From an uncultured Piscirickettsiaceae bacterium (lineage in GTDB: Bacteria > Pseudomonadota > Gammaproteobacteria > Methylococcales > Cycloclasticaceae): a stretch of DNA of 64,000 nt. A model generated the notes under the pieces. That model made no database searches. It saw only the letters and a list, made by a program, of their open reading frames with translations, and had not been told where the DNA came from. Location: assembly GCA_913061075.1 (NCBI GenBank), contig CAJXSK010000008.1, positions 1 to 64,000 of the forward strand, in the 5' to 3' direction. A program made the position numbers and the translations under genes. Of this stretch, positions 1 to 9,096 are shown piece by piece. How positions within the stretch are numbered: position 1 is the first letter of the stretch; every line of letters starts with the position of its first letter.

Positions 1-208
1 ATACATAGGATGTAGCGATAAGTGTTACATTAGGACGGAATGTCCCCAGAACCCCTAATAATGATTATCAACTGTTTAGGTGCGCTGATTCTAATTCCTT
101 TGGCAATACATACCTTTAAACCGAACTTGTTAAAGGAAAGTAACTAACGCGTGATAAAACTTATAACCTGAAAACAAATAAAATAAGAGTATTTAATATA
201 AATGTTGG

Positions 209-991
209 ATGAGGAGTGCTGTTGTGAGAATGAATGGGAAAGTTGCATTAATTACAGGTGGTGGATCGGGTATTGGTGAGGCGACATGCCATCGTTTAGC
301 CGAAGAAGGAGCGGCAGTTGTTGTCGCAGATATCAATGAAGACAGTGCTAGGCGTGTTGCCGATGCGATTAATAATGGCCGTGGCAATGCCTGTGCTAAG
401 CATCAGGATGTAACAAATGAAAAGCGTTGGGTAGGGCTGATCGCCGATGTTGTCAAACAGTTTGGTAGTCTAGATGTTTTGGTAAACAATGCTGCTATAG
501 CACCTATCGGCACAGTGGAAGATACCTCTCTTGCCGATTGGAGTAGAGTCCAGAGAGTAAATGTAGAAGGTGTATTTATAGGAACGCGTGAAGCGATAAA
601 AGTAATGAAACAAAAAGGCGGCTCAATCATTAATATTTCTTCTGATTTGGGTATTATCGGTGAACCTACAATGGCGGCTTATAGTACTAGTAAAGGAGCA
701 ACCAGAGTGTTTACTAAGTCAGCTGCGTTGCATTGTGCTAGAAAAGGATATGCTATTCGGATTAACTCAGTTCACCCTGGGTTTATCGATACGCCTGCTG
801 CTGCAGGTGCTGTGGCGGAAATGAGTGAAGAGGAGGCAGTTACATTTCAAGCACGAATACTGGGGAGCATTCCAATGGGTTGTATGGGGGCACCTATAGA
901 TATTGCCAATGGCATCCTATTCCTTTCCTCAGATGAATCCAGCTATATGACGGGATCTGAGTTGGTGATTGATGGTGGTTTCATAGCGTAG
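209..991 (+). CDS. SDR-family NAD(P)-dependent oxidoreductase
   Basis: MNGKVALITGGGSGIG Rossmann motif, NNAA, YxxxK (YSTSK), C-terminal GSELVIDGGF; start may be at internal MNGK Met. Confidence 0.93.
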   Translation: MRSAVVRMNGKVALITGGGSGIGEATCHRLAEEGAAVVVADINEDSARRVADAINNGRGNACAKHQDVTNEKRWVGLIADVVKQFGSLDVLVNNAAIAPIGTVEDTSLADWSRVQRVNVEGVFIGTREAIKVMKQKGGSIINISSDLGIIGEPTMAAYSTSKGATRVFTKSAALHCARKGYAIRINSVHPGFIDTPAAAGAVAEMSEEEAVTFQARILGSIPMGCMGAPIDIANGILFLSSDESSYMTGSELVIDGGFIA

Positions 992-1276
992 TAACATTGA
1001 TGTGCAGCCACACATAACTAACTGAAGTTAAAAGCAAAAATTAAAGCACGCTTAGGATCTGTATACGCGGTATGTATCTAATCGTTATGTCCGCTCCATT
1101 TGTTACAGCGTAGTGCTAGCGGCTTGGTTGGCCATTCAATACCCTATTCCAATAACCGAATAGTACACTAGTTTAATAATGAAAAGGCGGTATTAATGTC
1201 GACTAAAACTACTATTTAATTCTTTATATTAGGGTTACGTGGCTGTATTCGATATTTTTGTATGTTTTGGCGTCCA

Positions 1277-2515
1277 TCAGTTACTGGGTATACTAAATAC
1301 ACGGGTCGAGGCAAAATAATCAAAATTGAACTTCGTTAACTCGCCTTCCTGAAGTTCGGGCACGGGCAATAAACGGACGGTTAATGGTTTGTTTAGGGCC
1401 ATAGCTAACTCTGCTGTGTCACGCATTAACCCTTCGATTTTTTTCTGTGACAGGTTACCGCTAACAGGTATTACATCTAAGCCTGTAGCTCCAACTGCAG
1501 CGCAGGCCAAGAGGCTTGAAATATCAAAATTTTGAGCTTTAGCGCCTTCTGCCAACACAGCGTCTTCCAGTGGCAGTAGCATTACCCCGCAGTAACCTGC
1601 TCGTTGAAACTCGGCTGCATCTAGGCTCTTTTTAATTAGAGTGACTGCCGCCATTGTTCCCGGCCCGCCAAAAGGTTCGTTAGTTAGCAATTCCACTACG
1701 TGGCCGAAAGAGCGAGGGATACTTGGGTAGGGTGAGGGGGTCATGTCAATACCTCGGTACTCTAAACCATTGAGTGTAGCGGCCTTGTTTCCTAAACTAT
1801 CAAGCTTTGCACCGAGGGCATTAAAGCAGGCGGTTAAGGTGGGTGCAGATAACCAACGCTCCTCAGTTCCATCGATTGCTTCTAATAAATCCACCACTGT
1901 ATCAGCGGATTCGATGGCAATTGAAAATGCAGGTGGGCTGCTACCGTCGTGCCAAGCTGCAGGAAAGAAAGGGCTAAATGCAGGCATGTTGGCGACCATG
2001 CAGTAGCGTAAATTACCAAAACCATCATCTTTCATCGGTGCGTTATCAATAACTACTTGGGCAGCAAGTGGTAGAAGTTCAGCTTTGAAGCCGGCTGTTT
2101 GGTCAGCTAGTTGAACCGAGGTAAATACCCAGTCAGTTGCACCGATTACAGCAGGCAATCCAACCATTAGCTGTTTTATCAGGTCATGTTCAGTATTATT
2201 GCCACCAGTTGTCGAACTTGCCCCGAGTGTGCCTAATGCCATATGTTTAAACCCGGCTTGGCTGGCAACCTGTTCGTACTGATGCGCAAATGCGGCTAAC
2301 TGCTGTGCTGTCGCACCTCTTGGTAATACTTGTTCCAGAGGCTGGGTTGCCAGCCGCAAACTTTGTACGGCAATGCCAGCCTCGGTAAATATTTCCTTAA
2401 TCTTGGTTGCCTGCTTACCCAGTGGAGCTATGTGTTGCTCCATCTGCTGTAAACTGGCATGACTTGGAAGTTGGGTAAAAAAGGTAATCGCACGAATTTC
2501 CATTAGGGGTTCCAA
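1277..2515 (-). CDS. DUF711 / UPF0210-like family protein
   Basis: 412-aa ORF; pattern GYCGVMLLPLEDAVLAEGA...AAVGATGLDVIPVSGN resembles the DUF711 family C-terminal half. Confidence 0.6.
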   Translation of the reverse strand: MEPLMEIRAITFFTQLPSHASLQQMEQHIAPLGKQATKIKEIFTEAGIAVQSLRLATQPLEQVLPRGATAQQLAAFAHQYEQVASQAGFKHMALGTLGASSTTGGNNTEHDLIKQLMVGLPAVIGATDWVFTSVQLADQTAGFKAELLPLAAQVVIDNAPMKDDGFGNLRYCMVANMPAFSPFFPAAWHDGSSPPAFSIAIESADTVVDLLEAIDGTEERWLSAPTLTACFNALGAKLDSLGNKAATLNGLEYRGIDMTPSPYPSIPRSFGHVVELLTNEPFGGPGTMAAVTLIKKSLDAAEFQRAGYCGVMLLPLEDAVLAEGAKAQNFDISSLLACAAVGATGLDVIPVSGNLSQKKIEGLMRDTAELAMALNKPLTVRLLPVPELQEGELTKFNFDYFASTRVFSIPSN

Positions 2516-2533
2516 AGTATTTGGTATTATAAA

Positions 2534-2567
2534 AAGGCATGGATGAACGTCTGTTCATCCATGCCTT
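2534..2567. repeat. Perfect 15-bp inverted repeat with 4-nt loop
   Basis: aaggcatggatgaac-gtct-gttcatccatgcctt, just upstream of the DUF711 gene start on the minus strand. Confidence 0.9.
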
Positions 2568-2716
2568 GATTATAAGATATCATAATTGGTATTGTGTAGT
2601 ATTTATTAAAAAGGAAGCCCTTATGATGGTTATCCAATAAGCTAGTAATTCCCTATAATTGTTTTAGCTTTAAGGGCGGATTACAAATCGGCTGAGTTTT
2701 ATAAAAGGAGGAATAA

Positions 2717-2929
2717 ATGAAAGTATGTAAGATAATATTGTCAGTGCTGTTGTTTGTGATACATATAGGAAGCTGGGCTGGCAGTACATCACCCATAGGG
2801 CCATCTGGCGGGATGTTTTCTTCAGCGCCATTAGGGGCGGATGACTTTATGTTTATTAGTCATAAGGCATATCAGATAAATGGTAATAATAGCGAGCTCA
2901 AGTACTCGTTGCGTGCATTATTTATTTAA
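2717..2929 (+). CDS. small hypothetical exported protein
   Basis: 70 aa with N-terminal signal-peptide-like segment; preceded by aaaaggagg Shine-Dalgarno. Confidence 0.5.
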   Translation: MKVCKIILSVLLFVIHIGSWAGSTSPIGPSGGMFSSAPLGADDFMFISHKAYQINGNNSELKYSLRALFI

Positions 2930-3077
2930 ATATTAAAGATAATAAAATATAACGTGAAATGGCGTATTTATGTTGAAAGTATTACACCCAGCCCATATGC
3001 TGATAATCAGTTGCAGCGTTGGCTTAGGCCAAACATTGTAATTGTTGTTAATATTAACGTAACTAGAAGGTCACAAT

Positions 3078-3850
3078 ATGAAAATAATACTCATATCCTT
3101 AACCGTTTTGACGTTTGTGCTTTTTACAGGGGCTTGTTTTGCCGTTGATGGCGATGCTGTACAGGCTGAACGCATTAAACAACAATTAATGTCCCCAGGG
3201 CGAGATCAATACGATGCGATTAAAGATCCGGGTAGAAAACCGCTTGAAGTCATCCGTTTTTTGGTATTAAAGATGGGATGACAGTACTTGATATATACAC
3301 GGGAGCTGGTTATAACACCGAAATCCTATCTGCAGCCGTGGGGCCTAGTGGGCTAGTATATGCTCAAAATTATCATTATGTATTACAGCTGATTAACGGT
3401 GCTCGTCACCAAGCCATGCTGGCAAGGCTAGCAAAAAATCGGTTACCCAACGTCCGTTACATGGTGGTCAACCCAGAGGATATGCCGTTCGAGAATTCTG
3501 TTGATATGGTGTATTGGGGGTTTAATATGCACGATATTTATAATTCTGATAAGGCTTATATTGGTGAAGCAGGGGTGCAGCTTTTTCTTCAAGGTATGTA
3601 TCGTGCGTTAAAACCGGGTGGTGTTTTGGGTGTCAGTGATCATGTGGGTGAAAAAGGCTACGATAATGTTAAATTTCACCGCCTTGAACCTCGTATTATG
3701 AAAGAAATGTTAGTGAAGGCCGGCTTTAAAATCGATGCAACATCAGATTTATTGGGTAACCTAAATGATGATCATAGTCAGTCAATTTATGCCGATGGAT
3801 TACGTTACAAAACAGATCGAATTCTTATTCGTGCGTTTAAGCCAGAATAA
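3078..3850 (+). CDS. periplasmic SAM-dependent methyltransferase (COG4798-like) encoded in two frames; -1 frameshift at 3257-3263
   Basis: ORF 3078-3281 (signal peptide + ...PGRKPLEVIRFL) and ORF 3278-3850 (MTVLDIYTGAGY...GGVLGVSDHVG) join as RFLGIKDGMTVLDIYTGAGY after a -1 shift. Confidence 0.7.
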
Positions 3851-4851
3851 TGGTGGGTGTATCAAAAGAATATTGTATTGAATTACCCTATACCTACGCA
3901 GGTTCAATTGGTCGTTTTTACATCATACAAGTATTAATACTAACTGCTTTTTTATTAGTACCATCAACTGTTATAGCGATTAATCAATGCGAAAGTAAAG
4001 GCGTACAACTTCAAGTATTGGGTTCTGGTGGGCCAGAAATATTGCAGGTTAGTCGTGCATCTTCTAGCTACCTTATTTGGTTGGATGGTAGAGCACGCGT
4101 GTTGATTGATGCGGGCGGTGGTAGTGCCTTCAACTACAGCAAAACAGGTGCAAAGTTCGAGGATTTAGATGCTATTTTGTTAACTCACTTGCACGTTGAT
4201 CACAGTGCCGACTTGCCAGCGTATATAAAAGGATCGTATTTTGGTCATCGGGAACGAGATTTGCCGGTGTTTGGGCCTAGTGGCAATCAACTGATGCCGT
4301 CAACCAGTGAATTTGTGACATCGTTATTCTCTAAACCGAGTGGGGCGTTTAAATATTTAAGTGACTTTGTAGATAGGGCTGAATCGGCGGCTTACAAAAT
4401 TCGTGCGTATGATGTTCCTTTTAATAATAGAACCAATTGGTCAGAGTTTGAAAACGATCGAATCAAGTTAAGTGCTATTTCTGTACATCACGGGCCATTA
4501 CCAGCAGTTGCATGGCGGGTTGATATTGGTGGGTATTCCATCAGCTTTTCTGGGGATATGAACGGTGATTACCGCAGCCTAGAGGAACTGGCGCTTAACT
4601 CAACCATGTTGGTTGCTAATAATGCGATACCTGAAAGTGCGAAGGGGGTTGCACGATTCTTACATATGCCACCCTCTGTTATTGGCATGGCAGCATCAAA
4701 CGCTAAGGTTAAGCAATTAGTATTATCGCACCGTATGCAAAGAACGTTAGGGCATGAAGAGCAAACAAAACGTATTATTCAGCACAAATTTAAAGGCAGT
4801 GTGCGTTTTGCTAATGATTTAGACTGCTTCAATTTACATCAATCAAAGTGA
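3850..4851 (+). CDS. exported MBL-fold metallo-hydrolase
   Basis: TH-LHVDHSADLP metal-binding motif, SISFSGDMNGD, late His motif (LSHRM); N-terminal hydrophobic segment. Confidence 0.85.
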   Translation: MVGVSKEYCIELPYTYAGSIGRFYIIQVLILTAFLLVPSTVIAINQCESKGVQLQVLGSGGPEILQVSRASSSYLIWLDGRARVLIDAGGGSAFNYSKTGAKFEDLDAILLTHLHVDHSADLPAYIKGSYFGHRERDLPVFGPSGNQLMPSTSEFVTSLFSKPSGAFKYLSDFVDRAESAAYKIRAYDVPFNNRTNWSEFENDRIKLSAISVHHGPLPAVAWRVDIGGYSISFSGDMNGDYRSLEELALNSTMLVANNAIPESAKGVARFLHMPPSVIGMAASNAKVKQLVLSHRMQRTLGHEEQTKRIIQHKFKGSVRFANDLDCFNLHQSK

Positions 4852-4855
4852 TCAT

Positions 4856-5971
4856 ATGATTCCAATGTTTAAGACACTTTTTTCGCCCTTTCAATTGGGT
4901 TCGCTAACGTTACCAAACAGAACAGTTATGGCGCCGATGACTCGCTCTCATTCGCCTAACGGTATACCCGGTGAAGATATGGCAGCTTACTATACTCGTA
5001 GAGCAGAAGGTGGGGTTGGATTGATTATTAGCGAAGGCACAACGATTAATCATCGAGCATCAAATGGCTACCCTAGTGTACCGAGAATTTATGGAGAAGA
5101 TGCGTTAGCAGGCTGGCAAAAAGTAGTGGCTGATGTCCATAAAGCGGGAGGTAAAATTGCCTCACAAATATGGCATGTGGGTGCCTTGAGGGAAAAAGGG
5201 TTAGGGCCAGAGCCAGAAGAAATTGCTGTGGGCCCTGTTGATGTTTATAAAGACGGAGAATTGACCGTTCGCGGTTTAGATAAGGACGAAATTAAAGAGG
5301 TTATAAATGCTTATGCTGAAGCTGCTGAGAATTCAAAAAAGTTAGGGTTTGATGCAGTTGAAATACACGGGGCACACCAATATTTAATTGACCAGTTCTT
5401 TTGGCATGAATCGAATACGCGTACTGACGAATATGGCGGTGGAATTGAGAACCGTGTTCGTTTTGGTACAGAGGTGGTAGCAGCTGTGCGTAAAGCTGTT
5501 GGCCCTAATTTACCGATAATTTTTAGATTTTCACAATGGAAACTGCTTGACTACACCGCTAAAATTGCTCAAACACCAGAGGAATTAACCAAATTTCTTT
5601 TGCCATTAAGCGAAGCAGGTGTGGATGTTTTTCATGCCAGTACAAGGCGTTTTTGGTTACCAGAATTTGAAGGTTCTGACTTAAACCTCGCGGGGTGGGC
5701 TAAAAAAATAACCAATAAACCATCCATTACTGTGGGAAGTATCGGACTTGATAAACAGTTTGCAGTTGAGCATTTCACAGGCGCTGAAGACCCAACGGCT
5801 AATACAACTGATATTGATGAACTATGTAAAAGGTTAGACGGCGGTGAATATGATTTGATCGCGCTTGGCCGAGCTATTTTGGGAGACTATGAGTGGGTGA
5901 ATAAGGTACAAGCTGGAGATTTTGATAAGATAAAACCGTTTACAGACAAGGCATTGAAAACACTGACTTGA
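4856..5971 (+). CDS. NADH:flavin oxidoreductase / Old Yellow Enzyme family
   Basis: LTLPNRTVMAPMTRS, GFDAVEIHGAHQYLIDQF, NTRTDEYGGGIENRVRF signatures. Confidence 0.93.
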   Translation: MIPMFKTLFSPFQLGSLTLPNRTVMAPMTRSHSPNGIPGEDMAAYYTRRAEGGVGLIISEGTTINHRASNGYPSVPRIYGEDALAGWQKVVADVHKAGGKIASQIWHVGALREKGLGPEPEEIAVGPVDVYKDGELTVRGLDKDEIKEVINAYAEAAENSKKLGFDAVEIHGAHQYLIDQFFWHESNTRTDEYGGGIENRVRFGTEVVAAVRKAVGPNLPIIFRFSQWKLLDYTAKIAQTPEELTKFLLPLSEAGVDVFHASTRRFWLPEFEGSDLNLAGWAKKITNKPSITVGSIGLDKQFAVEHFTGAEDPTANTTDIDELCKRLDGGEYDLIALGRAILGDYEWVNKVQAGDFDKIKPFTDKALKTLT

Positions 5972-6002
5972 ACGTTATCGATATAATTTAGTTTAATTTA
6001 AT

Positions 6003-8039
6003 TTAAACGGACTGGCTGAGCTTGTAAGCTAATTTAACGCCATCACGAATAGCTTGTGCAGCATCCAGTTCTTTAACCTCTTTAACGCCGCCAATATGAA
6101 AAACGTCCGCCCCTAGCGTACCTAAATTATTAACCAACTCGTCACGGGGCTCTTGGCCAGCGCAACTAATAATGGTGTCCGCAGGTAAGACCATTATTTC
6201 ATCTTCATGTTGAATATGAAGCCCATCATCATCAATTTTTATATAACTTAAATCACCCAATAGTTTAACGCCCCGTTTGTGTAATTCTGCTTGGTGAATC
6301 CAGCCAGTCGTTTTACCTAAAGATCGCCCAAATTTCCCAGGTTTTCTTTGTAATAAAGTTACGTGGCGCGCCGACTTTACAGGTGATCTTGTTGGGAGAA
6401 GGGCGCCGGGACTTTTGCCTTCGGGGTCGATGCCCCAATTCTCATTAAACTCTTGAATAGGGTCTTTATTTGTTGCGTTATGGGTTACAAACTCTGCCAT
6501 ATCGTAGCCAATTCCACCTGCACCAATAATTAGAACCTGTTGGCCAATTTTCTCGGGATGATTAAAGGCATCTTGATACGTCATAAATGAGGGGTGGTTA
6601 ATCCCAGGCAATTTTAACTGACGAGGTTTGACTCCACTAGAAAGGACGATAGTGTCATAACCTCCTTCTTTAAGTTGGGTTGCATCTACGGTGCAATTTA
6701 ATTGTACGCTAACGCCGTATTTATTAATCATGACTTGGAAATACCTAAGTAACTCATCAAATTCTTCTTTACCGGGTACTTGGCGCGCATATAGCATTTG
6801 GCCGCCGATGCTGGGTTTTTCTTCAAATAAAGTAATATTGTGTCCAGCTTTTGCCGCTTCAATAGAAAAGGAAAGCCCGGCAGCACCTGCACCAATAACA
6901 GCAATCTTTTTAGGTTTAATTGCGGTGTTATTAGCGGGGTAGAGTGTCTCATGACAAGCTCTAGGGTTAACTAGACAGCTCGCCGTTTTACCAACGAATA
7001 TATGATCTAAACAGGATTGATTACAGGCGATACATATGTTGATTTCATCCAGCTGTTGTTGTTTTGCTTTATTAACAAAGTTTGCATCGGCAAGAAAAGG
7101 GCGAGATAAATACACCATATCAGCTTCGTTGTCGGCTAATATTTTTTCGGCCACTTCAACTTTATTAATGCGGTTGGCTGCAGCGACAGGGATATTCACC
7201 ACCTGTTTTATTTTTGCGGTTGCCCATGCAAATGCACCGCGTGGTACCTGCATAGCAATCGTCGGAACAGTCGCCTCATGCCAACCGATACCGGTGTTGA
7301 TAATGTCAACGCCAGCAGATTCTAAAGCAACGGCAAATTGTTGTGCGTCATCAATGTTCCAACCGTCACCAACTAATTCAAGTACAGACATACGGTATTG
7401 AATGACAAAGTCATTGCCAACCTTTTGTCGAATGGCACGAACAGCTTCTAAGGGAAGACGAGATCTGTTATCGAAACTACCGCCCCATGTGTCAGAACGA
7501 TGATTTGTTCGTGGTGCGGTAAATTCATTTAGAAAATAGCCCTCAGACCCTAATAACTCAACGCCATCAAAGCCTGACTGTTTAGCTAAGTCGGCACAAT
7601 TTGCAAAGTCTTCAATGGTTTGTAAGATCCCAATTTCCGACATTTCTTTCGGTACTAAAGGGCTAATAGGGGCGCGTATAGGGCTGGGTGCAACCAGCCC
7701 ATCATGCGTTGCATATCTGCCAGCATGTAAAATTTGTAAAAGGATATGGCTGCCCGCATTATGAACGGTGTCGGTAATTATTTTATACCCTGACTTTTGA
7801 TTTTGCTCTGTTAACATTAGGGCACCAGGGCTTAGACATCCGGCTTTGTTAGGTGAAATTCCACCGGTGACAATTAATGATACCCCACCTTCTGCACGTT
7901 CTTTATAAAAGGCAGCTAAACGATTGAATGGATCATCAGAATGATCTAGACCCGTATGCATAGACCCCATGATGATTCGATTTGGTAATGTTAAATGACC
8001 AATCTTGATGGGTGTAAACAAGTGCTTAGTTGATGACAT
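6003..8039 (-). CDS. FadH-like 2,4-dienoyl-CoA reductase family flavoprotein (OYE domain + FAD/NAD(P) domain)
   Basis: N-terminal OYE domain, CIACNQSCLDHIF[...]CLVNP Fe-S cysteines, KKIAVIGAGAAGLSFSIEAAKAGH, QVLIIGAGGIGYDMAEF. Confidence 0.88.
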   Translation of the reverse strand: MSSTKHLFTPIKIGHLTLPNRIIMGSMHTGLDHSDDPFNRLAAFYKERAEGGVSLIVTGGISPNKAGCLSPGALMLTEQNQKSGYKIITDTVHNAGSHILLQILHAGRYATHDGLVAPSPIRAPISPLVPKEMSEIGILQTIEDFANCADLAKQSGFDGVELLGSEGYFLNEFTAPRTNHRSDTWGGSFDNRSRLPLEAVRAIRQKVGNDFVIQYRMSVLELVGDGWNIDDAQQFAVALESAGVDIINTGIGWHEATVPTIAMQVPRGAFAWATAKIKQVVNIPVAAANRINKVEVAEKILADNEADMVYLSRPFLADANFVNKAKQQQLDEINICIACNQSCLDHIFVGKTASCLVNPRACHETLYPANNTAIKPKKIAVIGAGAAGLSFSIEAAKAGHNITLFEEKPSIGGQMLYARQVPGKEEFDELLRYFQVMINKYGVSVQLNCTVDATQLKEGGYDTIVLSSGVKPRQLKLPGINHPSFMTYQDAFNHPEKIGQQVLIIGAGGIGYDMAEFVTHNATNKDPIQEFNENWGIDPEGKSPGALLPTRSPVKSARHVTLLQRKPGKFGRSLGKTTGWIHQAELHKRGVKLLGDLSYIKIDDDGLHIQHEDEIMVLPADTIISCAGQEPRDELVNNLGTLGADVFHIGGVKEVKELDAAQAIRDGVKLAYKLSQSV

Positions 8040-8232
8040 ATTTTGTCCTTTAAATTATGGTCCGGTCGAGTAGGAACTGCTTAATATAAGACTGCCCTTG
8101 ATAGCATCATTGTCATTTTAAGAAACTCCATCATAAGCTACTAAATAGTATTAATCATGTCGAAAGTGGGTTTGTTTATCTAGGCAGATCTGGGGAATAG
8201 GGTTCAACGAGTACTGGATAATAATCGATTTA

Positions 8233-8517
8233 TTGGTATGGGCGATATCAAAAAATCCAGCTTCTGAATTTGCAAACCATACTGTATGTCGCATTGGCAT
8301 ATGGTATTACGAAGGTGAAGGCAAGAGTAATTTTTCTAAAAAGCCAGGCTTTTTATTGATAGAAAAACCGCATAAAGAGGTCCATCAGAATGGGCTTGAA
8401 GCATTGAATCAGTTTAAATCTGGAAATGCAGCGGTTGCATTGGAGAAATTAACAAAAATGGAACAAGCCAGCATGGGTGTTTTACAAGCCTTATCAGAGT
8501 TGTCTGAGCAGTTATAA
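8233..8517 (+). CDS. truncated CZB (chemoreceptor zinc-binding)-like domain protein, possibly a gene remnant
   Basis: HTVCRIGIWYYEGEG...LLIEKPHKEVH matches CZB signature HxxCRxGxWYYxGxG / PHxxVH; first-helix His motif not seen; only a TTG start. Confidence 0.6.
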   Translation: MVWAISKNPASEFANHTVCRIGIWYYEGEGKSNFSKKPGFLLIEKPHKEVHQNGLEALNQFKSGNAAVALEKLTKMEQASMGVLQALSELSEQL

Positions 8518-8597
8518 AAATTGAGTTTAACGAAACTTTGAACTTTATAGGGTTGTCTATACCTAACTAAGTACATCAACTAGTTAGGAGGTGTACC

Positions 8598-9047
8598 ATG
8601 GGTAATACAGTCGAACGTCATACGCGCATGCATGTAAAAGATGGTGTGCATCATTTCTGGGAAAATCATCATAGAGTCAATATCGAATATGCGAAATACG
8701 TAGGATTTGCATTGATTGCTTTTGGTGTTATCGGGATTCTGTTCGCAGGACAAGATGTTTTGTTCTTTAACTTATCGATGCTGCAGAATACAGGGCACAT
8801 CGTATCTGGGATGTTTTTATTAGCGACAGTGATATTGTTTGATAGTTCTTATGCAAGATTGGGAAATCAAATCGTTGGCCCAGTGTGCATAATAATAGCG
8901 GCCTATGGCTTGTCTGGAATGACGCCCGCTACAGCGTTACTAACCTTAAATACAGGTGAAATTTTATTTTATATGTTTTTTGGTATGGCAACCGCTTATG
9001 TAGGATGGGCAACTGATTTGTCTCACTTGAAACATTGGTGGCCTTAA
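8598..9047 (+). CDS. hypothetical integral membrane protein
   Basis: 149 aa with about four hydrophobic segments; good RBS (taggaggtg). Confidence 0.65.
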   Translation: MGNTVERHTRMHVKDGVHHFWENHHRVNIEYAKYVGFALIAFGVIGILFAGQDVLFFNLSMLQNTGHIVSGMFLLATVILFDSSYARLGNQIVGPVCIIIAAYGLSGMTPATALLTLNTGEILFYMFFGMATAYVGWATDLSHLKHWWP

Positions 9048-9065
9048 CGTTAAATTAATAATGTT

Positions 9066-9096
9066 AAAAAAGCCCCATTAATTGGGGCTTTTTTTA
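9066..9096. terminator. bidirectional Rho-independent terminator
   Basis: aaaaaagccccattaattggggctttttttt hairpin between convergent genes. Confidence 0.85.

Noticed and set aside
2954-3148. 64-aa ORF upstream of the methyltransferase
   Set aside because: Overlaps the better-supported 3078 ORF with signal peptide; no recognisable features.
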